Positions 41,614-50,633 of a stretch of DNA of 64,000 nt are shown here, piece after piece. The notes beneath the pieces are model-generated. The model did no database searches. It was not told the origin of the DNA and was given only the letters and a program-made list of their open reading frames with translations. Origin of the DNA: an uncultured Collinsella sp. (lineage in GTDB: Bacteria; Actinomycetota; Coriobacteriia; Coriobacteriales; Coriobacteriaceae); NCBI GenBank assembly GCA_959602645.1, contig CAUGTZ010000012.1:1-64000 (forward strand), read 5' to 3'. Within the stretch, counting starts at the first letter, position 1. The number at the start of each line of letters is the position of its first letter. Position numbers and translations under genes: made by a program.

Positions 41614-42756
41614 GTGGTTAAGGCACTCAAGATTGAGATATTCCTGCTCTGCATGATTGTTCTTATCGGGCTTGCCGCGCGAAGCCGTCGCTCCTTGTTC
41701 TCGAGCACCCAGCAGCTATTGTTTAGCATGCTTGGCTACACCTCTGCCGCGTACATATTATTCGATATGATCTGGACGCTTTCGGACGGTGTGGACGGCA
41801 CGTTGGGTATTGCTGCCAACTGGATTTCCAACGCGGTTTCGTTTTCGCTCTTTGCCATCGCGTGTCTCATTTGGTTTATCTATTCCGAGACGGTGCAGGG
41901 TTCTCGCCTTGTGACCTCACGTTATAGAGTGGTGCTTGTAGCGTTGCCTACGGTTCTGGTGGTCGTGCTGGCGTTTACCAGTTACTGGACGCACGCCCTG
42001 TTCTATATCGATTTGCAGGGCGTGTACCGCCGCGGTGTCGCCTATATGATTCAGCCTATCGTGAGCTACTGCTACGTCATATATACGTCCTTGCATGCCT
42101 TTGTGCATTCCCTACGGGTTGAAAGCCTACAAAAGAAGGCCATTTATCGAACTCTGGCATTCTTCGCTATTCCCGCTCTGGTGGGCGGTACCTTTCAGGT
42201 CGTATACTCGGTGCCTGGCCTTTGTGTCGGCATAATGATTAGCATCCTGCTGCTCTACATCATCTACCAGGAGCAGCTGATCTCGACCGACCCGTTGACT
42301 GGCCTCAACAACCGTAACCGCTTTGAGACCTATATGCTGTCGCTCTTTTCAAATGTGGATCATACGGACGATGTGTATCTGCTTATGATGGACGTCGATG
42401 GCTTTAAGCAGATTAACGATCATCATGGACATGTGGAGGGCGACCATGCCCTTCAGGTTATCTCCGCCGCACTCAAAGATGTCTGCTCGTCGTCTGGTGG
42501 CTTTATCGCACGTTATGGCGGCGATGAGTTCGTAGTGCTCCAAAAGGCGACAGCAGAGCAGGACATCATACATCTGTGCGAGGCGATCAACGACGAGCTC
42601 GCGCGCGCCGAGGTGCCGTATCTGTTGCGGATGTCTATCGGCTACGCACGGATGGGTGATGGCGTCGATACCTGGCAAGACTTGCTTCGCGCTGCCGATG
42701 CGGAGCTCTACCGCGTAAAGCACGAGAAGAAGAAGGCCGGCGTCCAGATACGCTAG
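41614..42756 (+). CDS. Membrane-bound diguanylate cyclase
   Basis: A 380-residue protein. About six to seven N-terminal membrane helices (residues 1-210) lead to a GGDEF domain (STDPLTGLNNRNRFE, YLLMMDVDGFKQINDHHGH, RYGGDEFVV). The GGDEF motif at 302-306 is intact, so it should make c-di-GMP. The RxxD inhibitory site upstream of it is absent. No EAL or HD-GYP domain is present. GTG 41614 follows AAAGGATA. Confidence 0.88.
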   Translation: MVKALKIEIFLLCMIVLIGLAARSRRSLFSSTQQLLFSMLGYTSAAYILFDMIWTLSDGVDGTLGIAANWISNAVSFSLFAIACLIWFIYSETVQGSRLVTSRYRVVLVALPTVLVVVLAFTSYWTHALFYIDLQGVYRRGVAYMIQPIVSYCYVIYTSLHAFVHSLRVESLQKKAIYRTLAFFAIPALVGGTFQVVYSVPGLCVGIMISILLLYIIYQEQLISTDPLTGLNNRNRFETYMLSLFSNVDHTDDVYLLMMDVDGFKQINDHHGHVEGDHALQVISAALKDVCSSSGGFIARYGGDEFVVLQKATAEQDIIHLCEAINDELARAEVPYLLRMSIGYARMGDGVDTWQDLLRAADAELYRVKHEKKKAGVQIR

Positions 42757-42856
42757 AAAAAGGGGCGCACGCTTGCGTGCGTGGTGGCCTTCAGCTCACC
42801 GATGTACTCCATTAAACTAAAGTATGTGAATCTCTCTGCTAAATAAGGGCAGTTCG

Positions 42857-43792
42857 CTAGGCTTTTTTGGGTTTGTTGACGATGATGATGCCGCTGCAGA
42901 CCAAGAGCAGGGCAACGATGACGGTAACGGGGCTCGTGCCGGCGCCCTCGCCAAGCAGCAGTGCGCTCAGCAGTACGCCAAAGACCGGGTTCATAAACCC
43001 AAAGACCGAGACGCGGCTGACGGGGTTGACGGCAAGCAGGCGCGACCACAGCGAGTAGGCGACCGCGGAGATAAGCGCCATGTAGATGATGAGCACGATG
43101 GCGGGGACAATCGCCGTGGGGGAGAGCGCGCCACCCATCAAAAAGCCGATGGCGGTGAGGACCAGGCCGCCGACCAAGAACTGCCACCCGGCAAGCAAGA
43201 CGCCGTCGTGCTTGCGCGAGAAGATGCCGATCAGGCAGGTCGAAAGAGCACCCGCGACAGTGGAGGCTAGGATAAAGCCCTCGCCATCGAGCCTGAAGCC
43301 AAAGGTGCCATCTGCGCCCGAGAGGTTGACGAGCGCGACGCCGGCAAAGCCCAGCGCACAGCCAAGCACCTTGGCCGTATTGAGCTTCTCGGTGTGAAAT
43401 GCCAGGGCGGCAAAGAGGATTGCGAGGAAGTTGGCGCTGGCCTCGATGATGGAGCTCGACATGGCGCTGGCGCGCGAGAGGCCCAGATAGAAAAAGAAGT
43501 ACTGCCCGATAGTCTGGAAGAGCGACAAGACAAAGATGGGCTTGATGTCGCGAGCCTGCGGAATGAGGGGGCGGCGTTGGGCCGCACTCATCCCAACGAT
43601 AACCAGGGCGCCGGCAAGCGTGAAGCGCAAACCTGCAAAGAGTAGCTGCGAGGCGCTATCGTGCGCCGGGATCCCAAAGAGTGCGTAGCCGATCTTGATG
43701 CAGGGAAAGGCCGATCCCCAGAGTGCACAGCAAACAAGACAGCCCAGGATGAGTCCGGGCAGGGTGGCGAGATACGGCTTGCGGCTTTCCAT
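42857..43792 (-). CDS. EamA/DMT-family transporter
   Basis: A 311-residue exporter-like protein with ten predicted helices in two EamA repeats; typical features are LWGSAFPCIKIGYAL near the N-terminus and PVFGVLLSALLLGEG near the C-terminus. The substrate is unknown. Start ATG 43792 follows AGGAAGGA. The purL terminator lies just upstream of it. Confidence 0.9.
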   Translation of the reverse strand: MESRKPYLATLPGLILGCLVCCALWGSAFPCIKIGYALFGIPAHDSASQLLFAGLRFTLAGALVIVGMSAAQRRPLIPQARDIKPIFVLSLFQTIGQYFFFYLGLSRASAMSSSIIEASANFLAILFAALAFHTEKLNTAKVLGCALGFAGVALVNLSGADGTFGFRLDGEGFILASTVAGALSTCLIGIFSRKHDGVLLAGWQFLVGGLVLTAIGFLMGGALSPTAIVPAIVLIIYMALISAVAYSLWSRLLAVNPVSRVSVFGFMNPVFGVLLSALLLGEGAGTSPVTVIVALLLVCSGIIIVNKPKKA

Positions 43793-43817
43793 GATGTCCT
43801 TCCTACATGCGCGAAGC

Positions 43818-43854
43818 AAAAAAGAACCCGCCACCGGATGTGTCGGTGGCGGGT
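43818..43854 (-). terminator. Terminator of purL
   Basis: On the minus strand ACCCGCCACCG (43844-43854 complement) pairs with CGGTGGCGGGT (43826-43836 complement), followed by a run of T (A at 43818-43823 on plus). It lies 38 bp past the purL stop. Confidence 0.88.
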
Positions 43855-43891
43855 GTTGTTACCCGAGGGGATTGTACCCGATGGGAAAGCT

Positions 43892-46800
43892 TTAAGCGAA
43901 GTAGGCTACGCCGCTCTCAAAGATCGGCATGAACTTATCGCCGGGGACATGCTCGGGCACGTTGCGGTACAGGTTGTCGCCGCGACGCTCGGCATGGCCC
44001 ATCTTGCCCAGGACGCGGCCGTCGGGGCTCGTGATGCCCTCGATGGCGAGTACGGAGCCGTTGGGGTTGACGGAAAGATCCATACTGGGCTTGCCGTCCT
44101 CGCCCACGTACTGCGTGGCGACCTGGCCATTGGCGATCAGCTGGGCGAGTACCTCGTCGTTGGCGACAAAGCGGCCCTCGCCGTGGCTGATGGCGACGGT
44201 GTAGGGGTCGTCCAGGCTGCACTGCGACAGCCACGGGGACAAGTTGGACGAGATGCGGGTGCGCACCAGGCGGCTCTGATGGCGACCGATGGTGTTAAAG
44301 GTCAGCGTGGGCGCATCCGGCGTGGCATCGACGATGTCGCCATAGGGCACCAGACCGAGCTTGACCAGGGCCTGGAAGCCGTTGCAGATGCCCAGCATCA
44401 GGCCGTCGCGGGCCTTGAGCAGGTCGCGGACTGCCTCGGTGACCTCGGGAGCGCGGAAGAACGCCGTGATGAACTTGGCGGAGCCGTCGGGCTCGTCACC
44501 GCCCGAGAAGCCGCCGGGGATCATGACGATCTGGCTTGCACGGATGCGGCGGGCAAGCTCGTGGGTGCTCTCGGCGACGGCCTCGGGCGTGAGGTTGTTG
44601 ATCACGAAAGTGTCGGCCTCGGCACCGGCGGCGCGGAAGGCGCGAGCGCTGTCGTACTCGCAGTTGTTGCCGGGGAACACCGGGATAATCACGCGCGGGC
44701 GGGCAATCTTGGCGCCGCCGTACACGTGGATATCCTTGGTGCGATAGTCGATGGTCTCGACCTCGGCGGTCTCGCCGGCGCTGCGGTAGGCGAAGACGCT
44801 CTCGATGCCGCTCTCCCAGGCCTCCTGAAGCTCGGAGAGCTCGATGACCTCGGAGCCAGTATCGATGACATAGCCCTCGACGGTGGTGCCCAGGGGCTCG
44901 ACGACAACGCCGTCGGCGACCTCGGGCAGCTCGGCATCCTCTGCGAGCTCGACGATAAAGCTGCCGTAGAGCGGGGTGAAGAGGCTCTCCACGTCCGCGT
45001 CCTCGGCAAGCTCGATGCCGATCTGGTTGCCGACGCACATCTTAAAGAGGCTCTCGGCGCCGCAGCCGTAACCGGGCGTGGAGATGGCCAGGGCGTCGCC
45101 GGTGGCGGTGAGCGCCTCGACGGCGTCAAACGCGGCGAGCAGCTGCTGGGCATCGGGACGGTAATCCTCGCCATAGGTGGCGGGGGCGATGCGGACGACG
45201 CGGTGCGTCAGGCCCTTGAACTCGGGCGAGACGGCACGAGCGGCGCGGCCCACGGCCACGGCGAAGCTGATGAGGGTCGGCGGAACGTTGAGCTCGCCGG
45301 CCTCGTCCTCAAAGGAGCCGCTCATGGAGTCCTTGCCGCCGATGGCGCCGGCACCCAGGTCGACCTGGGCCATAAGGGCACCCAGAACGGCTGCCATGGG
45401 CTTGCCCCAACGCTCGGCCTCGGTGCGCAGGCGCTCGAAGTATTCCTGGAAGGAGAGGTAGGCGCGCTTGTGCTCAAAGCCGGCGGCGACGAGCTTGGCG
45501 ATGGACTCGACTACGGACAGGTAGGCGCCCGCAAACTGGTCGGCCTCCATCAGGTAGGGGTTGAAGCCCCATGCCATGGCGCTCGCCGTGGTGGTCTCGC
45601 CGTCCACGGGGAACTTGGCGACCATGGCAGAGCTCGGGGTGAGCTGCGTCTTGCCGCCAAAGGGCATGAGCACGGTGGCGGCGCCGATGGTGGAGTCGAA
45701 GCGCTCGGAAAGGCCCTTGTTGGAGGCGACGTTAAGATCGGTGACGAGCGAGGTCATGCGCTCGGCGAGCGTGGTGCCGGCCCAGCTGGGCTGCCACACG
45801 CTGCGGGCGCAGACGTGAGCGACCTGGTGCTTGGGCGCGCCGTTGGAGTTGAGGAACTCGCGGGACAGGTCGACGATGGCGACGCCGTTCCAGGCCATGC
45901 GCATGCGCGGCTCGGCGGTAACCTCGGCGATAACGGTCGCCTCCAGGTTCTCCTCGGCGGCGTACCCCATGAACTCCTCGACGTCACCGTCAGCGACGGC
46001 GCAGGCCATACGCTCCTGGGACTCGGAAATGGCGAGCTCGGTGCCGTCTAGGCCGTCGTACTTCTTGGTCACGGTATCGAGGTCGACATACAGGCCGTCG
46101 GCAAGCTCGCCCACGGCAACCGAGACGCCGCCGGCGCCAAAGTCGTTGCAGCGCTTGATTAGACGGCAGGCGTCGCCGCGGCGGAACAGGCGCTGCAGCT
46201 TGCGCTCGACCGGGGCGTTGCCCTTCTGGACCTCGGCGCCCGAGGTCTCGATGGACTCGGTGTTCTGGGTCTTGGAGGAGCCGGTGGCGCCGCCGATGCC
46301 GTCACGGCCGGTGCGGCCGCCCAGCAGGATGATCTTGTCGGTGGGGGCGGGGCACTCGCGACGCACGTGGTTTGCCGGGGTAGCGCCCACGACGGCGCCG
46401 ACCTCCATGCGCTTGGCCACGTAGCCGGGGTGATAGAGTTCGTTGACCTGACCGGTGGCAAGGCCGATCTGGTTGCCGTAGCTGGAGTAGCCGGCGGCGG
46501 CAGTGGTCACGAGCTTGCGCTGCGGCAGCTTGCCCTCGAGCGTCTCGGAAACCGGGACGGTGGGGTCGCCGGCGCCGGTGACACGCATGGCCTGATACAC
46601 ATAGCTGCGGCCCGAGAGTGGGTCGCGGATAGCGCCGCCCACGCAGGTGGCGGCACCGCCGAAGGGCTCGATCTCGGTGGGGTGGTTGTGGGTCTCGTTC
46701 TTAAAGAGGAACAGCCAGTCCTGGTCCTCGCCATCGACATCGACCTTCACCTTGACGGTGCAGGCGTTGATCTCCTCCGACTCATCGACATCGGTCATGA

Positions 46801-47638
46801 CGCCGGTCTTCTTGAGGTACTTGGCGCCGATGGTGCCCATGTCCATGAGGCAGACGGGCTTGGTGTCGCGACCGAGTTCGTGGCGCATCTCCATGTAGCG
46901 GTCGAAGGCCTGCTGCACCACGGCGTCGTCGATCGTCACGTCGTCCAGGACGGTGCCGAAGGTGGTGTGGCGGCAGTGATCGGACCAGTAGGTGTCGATC
47001 ACGCGGATCTCGGTGATGGTGGGGTCGCGATCCTCATCGCGGAAGTACTGCTGGCAGAAGGCGATGTCCGCCTCGTCCATGGCAAGGCCGCGCTCGGAAA
47101 TAAAGGCGGCAAGGCCGGCTTCGTCGAGCTCGCGGAAACCGTCGAGCACCTCGACGGGCTGGGGCTCGGGGGTCTCCATGTACAGCGTCTCGGGCAGGTC
47201 GAGCGAGGCGATGCGCGCCTCGACGGGGTTCACCACGTAGTGCTTGATGGCATCGATGGCGGCCTCGTCCAGAGCGCCCGAGATCATATAGACCTTGGCG
47301 GAGCGCACGGCGGGGCGCTCGCCCTGGCTGATGAGCTGCACGCACTCGCTGGCGGAGTCGGCGCGCTGGTCAAACTGGCCAGGCAGGAATTCGACGGCAA
47401 AGACGGCGCCATCGCTTGCGGGGAGCTCGTCGTAGGTCACATCGACCTGGGGCTCGCTAAAGACGGTCGGCACGCAGGACCGGAAAAGCTCCTTGTCGAT
47501 GCCCTCGACGTCGTAGCGGTTGATAATCCTCAGGGCCTCGATGCCCTTGATGCCGAGAATTTCGGTCAGCTCGCCCTTGAGCTGCTGAGCCTCGACGTCG
47601 AACCCGGGTTTCTTCTCCACGTAGATACGAGAGACCAT
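43892..47638 (-). CDS. purL: Phosphoribosylformylglycinamidine synthase, single-chain
   Basis: A 1248-residue enzyme of de novo purine synthesis that converts FGAR, glutamine and ATP to FGAM. The synthetase part contains NETHNHPTEIEPFGGAATC and GAIRDPLSGRSYVYQAM. The C-terminal glutaminase domain has Cys1085 in GICNGFQ and His1215/Glu1217 in GHAERR. The single-chain arrangement without separate PurQ and PurS is confirmed by length. Start MVSRIYVEKK at 47638 follows AGGAAGGCAGGAAC; an in-frame start 108 bp upstream (47746) is less likely. No other pur gene is adjacent. Confidence 0.95.
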   Translation of the reverse strand: MVSRIYVEKKPGFDVEAQQLKGELTEILGIKGIEALRIINRYDVEGIDKELFRSCVPTVFSEPQVDVTYDELPASDGAVFAVEFLPGQFDQRADSASECVQLISQGERPAVRSAKVYMISGALDEAAIDAIKHYVVNPVEARIASLDLPETLYMETPEPQPVEVLDGFRELDEAGLAAFISERGLAMDEADIAFCQQYFRDEDRDPTITEIRVIDTYWSDHCRHTTFGTVLDDVTIDDAVVQQAFDRYMEMRHELGRDTKPVCLMDMGTIGAKYLKKTGVMTDVDESEEINACTVKVKVDVDGEDQDWLFLFKNETHNHPTEIEPFGGAATCVGGAIRDPLSGRSYVYQAMRVTGAGDPTVPVSETLEGKLPQRKLVTTAAAGYSSYGNQIGLATGQVNELYHPGYVAKRMEVGAVVGATPANHVRRECPAPTDKIILLGGRTGRDGIGGATGSSKTQNTESIETSGAEVQKGNAPVERKLQRLFRRGDACRLIKRCNDFGAGGVSVAVGELADGLYVDLDTVTKKYDGLDGTELAISESQERMACAVADGDVEEFMGYAAEENLEATVIAEVTAEPRMRMAWNGVAIVDLSREFLNSNGAPKHQVAHVCARSVWQPSWAGTTLAERMTSLVTDLNVASNKGLSERFDSTIGAATVLMPFGGKTQLTPSSAMVAKFPVDGETTTASAMAWGFNPYLMEADQFAGAYLSVVESIAKLVAAGFEHKRAYLSFQEYFERLRTEAERWGKPMAAVLGALMAQVDLGAGAIGGKDSMSGSFEDEAGELNVPPTLISFAVAVGRAARAVSPEFKGLTHRVVRIAPATYGEDYRPDAQQLLAAFDAVEALTATGDALAISTPGYGCGAESLFKMCVGNQIGIELAEDADVESLFTPLYGSFIVELAEDAELPEVADGVVVEPLGTTVEGYVIDTGSEVIELSELQEAWESGIESVFAYRSAGETAEVETIDYRTKDIHVYGGAKIARPRVIIPVFPGNNCEYDSARAFRAAGAEADTFVINNLTPEAVAESTHELARRIRASQIVMIPGGFSGGDEPDGSAKFITAFFRAPEVTEAVRDLLKARDGLMLGICNGFQALVKLGLVPYGDIVDATPDAPTLTFNTIGRHQSRLVRTRISSNLSPWLSQCSLDDPYTVAISHGEGRFVANDEVLAQLIANGQVATQYVGEDGKPSMDLSVNPNGSVLAIEGITSPDGRVLGKMGHAERRGDNLYRNVPEHVPGDKFMPIFESGVAYFA

Positions 47639-47822
47639 TGGTTCCTGCCTTCCTGATCGGTTGGGCGTACGGTACGGTATGCGGCAGCGGTCGGTTTGCG
47701 GGGTCTGCCCTGCGGTCGCCTTGAGCCACATGTTTGTAAACCTCACTATGATACGACAGCTCGCGGCGCGTTGAGGACGGCGAGGGTGCTACAGTGAAGC
47801 GCAAACAAGAGAAAGGCATCAC

Positions 47823-49385
47823 ATGGCATTCGTTTCGCTCGCCATCATCGCACTCGTGGCCTTTGCGAGTCCTTTTATCGCCTCGGCGATTCCCGGAAAA
47901 CCCGTTCCCGAGACGGTCTTTTTGCTCGTGCTCGGCGCGGTACTGGGACCCCATATGCTCGGCGTCATCCATGTAGATGCTGAGGTCTCGCTGGTGTCCG
48001 AGCTGGGCCTGGCCTTTTTGTTCCTGCTTGCCGGCTTTGAGATCGACCCCAAGAGCATCACGGGCGTCGAGGGGCGCTACGGCTTGGCGACGTGGGTCGT
48101 CACGTTTGGTATCGCCTGGCTTGCCGTGCGCTTTACCCCGTGGTTCTCAGTCAGTCATTTCGACGGTATCGCCGTGACGTTTGCCCTCACTTCGACGGCG
48201 CTCGGTACGCTTGTGCCCATCATGCGTGAGCGCTCGCTCACCGGCACGCGCGTGGGCGACTCGATTCTCGCGTATGGCACTTGGGGCGAGCTCGGTCCCG
48301 TGCTCGCCATGTCGGTGCTGTTGTCTGCCCGCACTGGCATCCAAACGCTCGTTATCCTTGGCTTGTTTGCGGTGGTTTGCGTGTTGCTGGCCGTGGTCCC
48401 GAGCCGCTCCAAGCGCGTCGGCAGCCGCTTCTTTGCATTTGTTGAGGAGCGCGCCGATACCACGTCGCAGACCTTCGTGCGCCTGACGGTGCTCATCCTG
48501 GTCACGCTCGTGGCATTCTCGGCTGTCTTTGATCTCGACATCGTGTTGGGTTCTTTTGCCGCTGGCTTTGTCCTGCGCTATATCATCCCCGAGGGCAACC
48601 ATACGCTCGAGACCAAGCTCGACGGTCTGGCCTACGGTTTTTTGATTCCGGTGTTCTTTACCGTGTCGGGCGCAAAGATCGACCTGACGGCCGTGGCGTC
48701 GCGCCCGGGCTTGCTCGCGGGCTTTATCGTGGCGTTGTTGATTATTCGTGCCGTGCCCATTCTTATTTCCATGAGCATTTGTCCTGCGACGCGCGATGTG
48801 TCGGCGTATGGTCGCATTACCGTGGCCCTGTACTGCACCACGGCGCTGCCGATCATCGTTGCCGTTACGAGCGTTGCCGTCAACGCGGGCGCGCTGTCGC
48901 AAGATATTGCGTCGGTCATGGTTGCCGCCGGTGCCATCACGGTGTTCTTGATGCCATTGCTCGCGCAGCTCTTCTACCGCGTGGTGGATGCCGCACCGGT
49001 CGCCGCCGTGGCAGAGGTTGCCGAGCATCCATCCGATGCGCTCGACATCTTGCGCGCCCACCACGACCTAGCGAGCTTGCTCGCGCGCGAGCACGAGCTG
49101 CTGACCTCGCATGGCCATGGTCGCGTATTCGAGGGCCTGCCTACGCTCGATACGATTGCCGAGCGTCTTTCCGCCGAGGCAGCGAGCGGCCACATCGATG
49201 CCCGCATCGTGGACGCGGCGCACCTGCTTGCCGATAAGACCTATGGAGACGAGGTCGACCCGTCCGAGCTGACTCCGCGTGAGCGCCGCCGCCTGGAGCG
49301 CGCCAAGCTCGCTGTGCGCGAATACCGCCGCCGCATGCTGGAGCTCTATGCGCGCGAAGAAGCCGAAGACGACGACGGTAAGTAG
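47823..49385 (+). CDS. CPA2-family cation:proton antiporter
   Basis: A 520-residue membrane protein of the monovalent cation:proton antiporter-2 family, with about 12 helices in the first 390 residues (LGLAFLFLLAGFEIDP, TFALTSTALGTLVPIM, FAVVCVLLAVVPSRS, TAVASRPGLLAGFIVALLIIRAVPI). The C-terminal 130 residues are cytoplasmic, acidic and helical, without a TrkA-N nucleotide domain. It is divergent from purL. Confidence 0.88.
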   Translation: MAFVSLAIIALVAFASPFIASAIPGKPVPETVFLLVLGAVLGPHMLGVIHVDAEVSLVSELGLAFLFLLAGFEIDPKSITGVEGRYGLATWVVTFGIAWLAVRFTPWFSVSHFDGIAVTFALTSTALGTLVPIMRERSLTGTRVGDSILAYGTWGELGPVLAMSVLLSARTGIQTLVILGLFAVVCVLLAVVPSRSKRVGSRFFAFVEERADTTSQTFVRLTVLILVTLVAFSAVFDLDIVLGSFAAGFVLRYIIPEGNHTLETKLDGLAYGFLIPVFFTVSGAKIDLTAVASRPGLLAGFIVALLIIRAVPILISMSICPATRDVSAYGRITVALYCTTALPIIVAVTSVAVNAGALSQDIASVMVAAGAITVFLMPLLAQLFYRVVDAAPVAAVAEVAEHPSDALDILRAHHDLASLLAREHELLTSHGHGRVFEGLPTLDTIAERLSAEAASGHIDARIVDAAHLLADKTYGDEVDPSELTPRERRRLERAKLAVREYRRRMLELYAREEAEDDDGK

Positions 49386-49398
49386 TCGATACTTTCTC

Positions 49399-49571
49399 GG
49401 GGAAGCCGCGTCCCGCTTTGAAGGCTCGGAACGGGATGTGGTTTCCGAAACGGGGGCCGTTGGGAAGCTGTGTCCCGGAATGGGCGCTCAGAGTGGGATG
49501 CAGTTTCCGCAAGGAGGTCCTGGGGGAAACCGTGCCCCGTTCTGATCCGAAATACTGGGACATAGTTTCCC
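49399..49571. repeat. BIME-like array of six alternating inverted units
   Basis: Six 15-18-bp units lie at 49399-49415, 49432-49447, 49462-49477, 49495-49509, 49522-49539 and 49557-49571. Odd units read GGGAA-C-G-G-CCCG and even units GGGA-----GTTTCC, that is, the complement of the odd units. Units 1/2 pair over 15 bp and units 3/4 over 14 bp using only Watson-Crick and G-T pairs; 5/6 pair with two mismatches. Unit 2 can also pair with 3. The array lies between convergent genes. Confidence 0.75.
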
Positions 49572-49585
49572 TTTCATAACAGGAG

Positions 49586-49627
49586 AAGGCGCGCTGTCTG
49601 CAGTTGATTCAGACGGCGCGCCTTTTT
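49586..49627 (+). terminator. Terminator after the BIME-like array
   Basis: AAGGCGCGCTGTCTG (49586-49600) pairs with CAGACGGCGCGCCTT (49610-49624), with one wobble, followed by TTTTT. It would end the antiporter transcript, including the array. Confidence 0.88.
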
Positions 49628-49669
49628 GGTTGAGCTATGTTGAAGCTTGAAGCCAAAGCTTGTGGCTCC

Positions 49670-50419
49670 TTAGGAGCGGGCGGCTCCGTCGACGGGGAGC
49701 ACGGCGCCCGTGACGTAGGAGGACATGTCGCTCGCCAGGAAAACAAAGGCGTTGGCGACATCCTCGGGCTCGCCCATGCGACCCAGCGGAATGGTGGCGA
49801 TGATGGGCTTGATGACCTCTTCGGGCAGGTTGGCGACCATGTCGGTCTTAGTCACGCCGGGGGCGACGGCGTTGACGCGGATGCCCATGGGAGCGAGCTC
49901 GCGCGAGAGCGACTGGACCATACCGTTGACGGCAAACTTGGACGTGGGGTAACCGACGCCGGAGGGCTGGCCGTACTTGGCGACCATCGAGCTTGTGGTA
50001 GTGATGGTGCCGCCGTGGCCGGCCTCGGTCATGATCTTGGCGGCAGCCTGGTGGCCATTAAAGACGGCGACGACGTTAAGGTCCATGACCTTTGCGAACT
50101 CCTCGGCCGTGTAGTCCAAGAGGGGTGAACGCTGGGAGATACCGGCATTGTTGACGACCGTGTCCAAGCCGCCCATGTCGGCTGCAGTCTGCGTAAAGGC
50201 CTCAGTCACGGCCTCGAGCGAGGTGAGATCGCAGGAGCGACCCCAGACCTTGGCGTCGGGATAGGCGGCTGTCAGCTTCTCAACGGCCGTGTCGGCAGTC
50301 TCTTGGCGCGAGCCAAAGACGGTGACGGCAGCGCCTTCCTCGATAAAACGGCAGGCGATGGCATAGCCGATACCGCGTGTGCCTCCGGTGATGATTGCTT
50401 TCTTGCCCTCGAGCAACAT
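49670..50419 (-). CDS. SDR-family oxidoreductase (FabG-like)
   Basis: A 249-residue short-chain dehydrogenase. The NAD(P) motif is ITGGTRGIGYA, the NNAG motif is VVNNAGISQRS, the catalytic Ser lies in TTTSSMVAKYG and Tyr-Lys in GYPTSKFAVNG. The sequence resembles 3-oxoacyl-ACP reductases and 7-alpha-hydroxysteroid or glucose dehydrogenases; the substrate cannot be fixed by eye. Start MLLEGKKAI at 50419 follows AGAGGAAGCACC. Convergent with the antiporter gene. Confidence 0.88.
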   Translation of the reverse strand: MLLEGKKAIITGGTRGIGYAIACRFIEEGAAVTVFGSRQETADTAVEKLTAAYPDAKVWGRSCDLTSLEAVTEAFTQTAADMGGLDTVVNNAGISQRSPLLDYTAEEFAKVMDLNVVAVFNGHQAAAKIMTEAGHGGTITTTSSMVAKYGQPSGVGYPTSKFAVNGMVQSLSRELAPMGIRVNAVAPGVTKTDMVANLPEEVIKPIIATIPLGRMGEPEDVANAFVFLASDMSSYVTGAVLPVDGAARS

Positions 50420-50568
50420 GGTGCTTCCTCTCATCGCGGGCGGACATTCGCAACACAGCGTAGCCGTAACCGGAATCGGCCGTGTTTGCATATCGGTGAA
50501 CGGTAGCCCGCGTTACCGATGAGCGGCTCGCGCAAATGTGCTCTGCCGTTGTGCTTAGGGCAGGTGAC

Positions 50569-50602
50569 AAAAGGGCTCCCGTCCCACATCGGACGGGAGC
50601 CC
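50569..50602 (-). terminator. Terminator of the homoserine dehydrogenase gene
   Basis: GGGCTCCCGTCC at 50573-50584 pairs with GGACGGGAGCCC at 50591-50602; on the minus strand a TTTT run follows. It lies about 30 bp past the hom stop. Confidence 0.9.
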
Positions 50603-50633
50603 TCAAGGCGCGTATTGCTAGGCGAGCGTTGGG

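Noticed and set aside
43661..46051. A 796-codon open frame opposite purL
   Set aside because: It is an antisense shadow of purL, whose synthetase and glutaminase motifs are intact.
47639..47822. A purine riboswitch upstream of purL
   Set aside because: I could not find the conserved loop and junction bases of the purine or PRPP/ppGpp aptamers in the purL leader.
49399..49571. A CRISPR array
   Set aside because: The units alternate in orientation, are only 15-18 bp, and vary in sequence; spacing is 12-20 bp and there are no cas genes.
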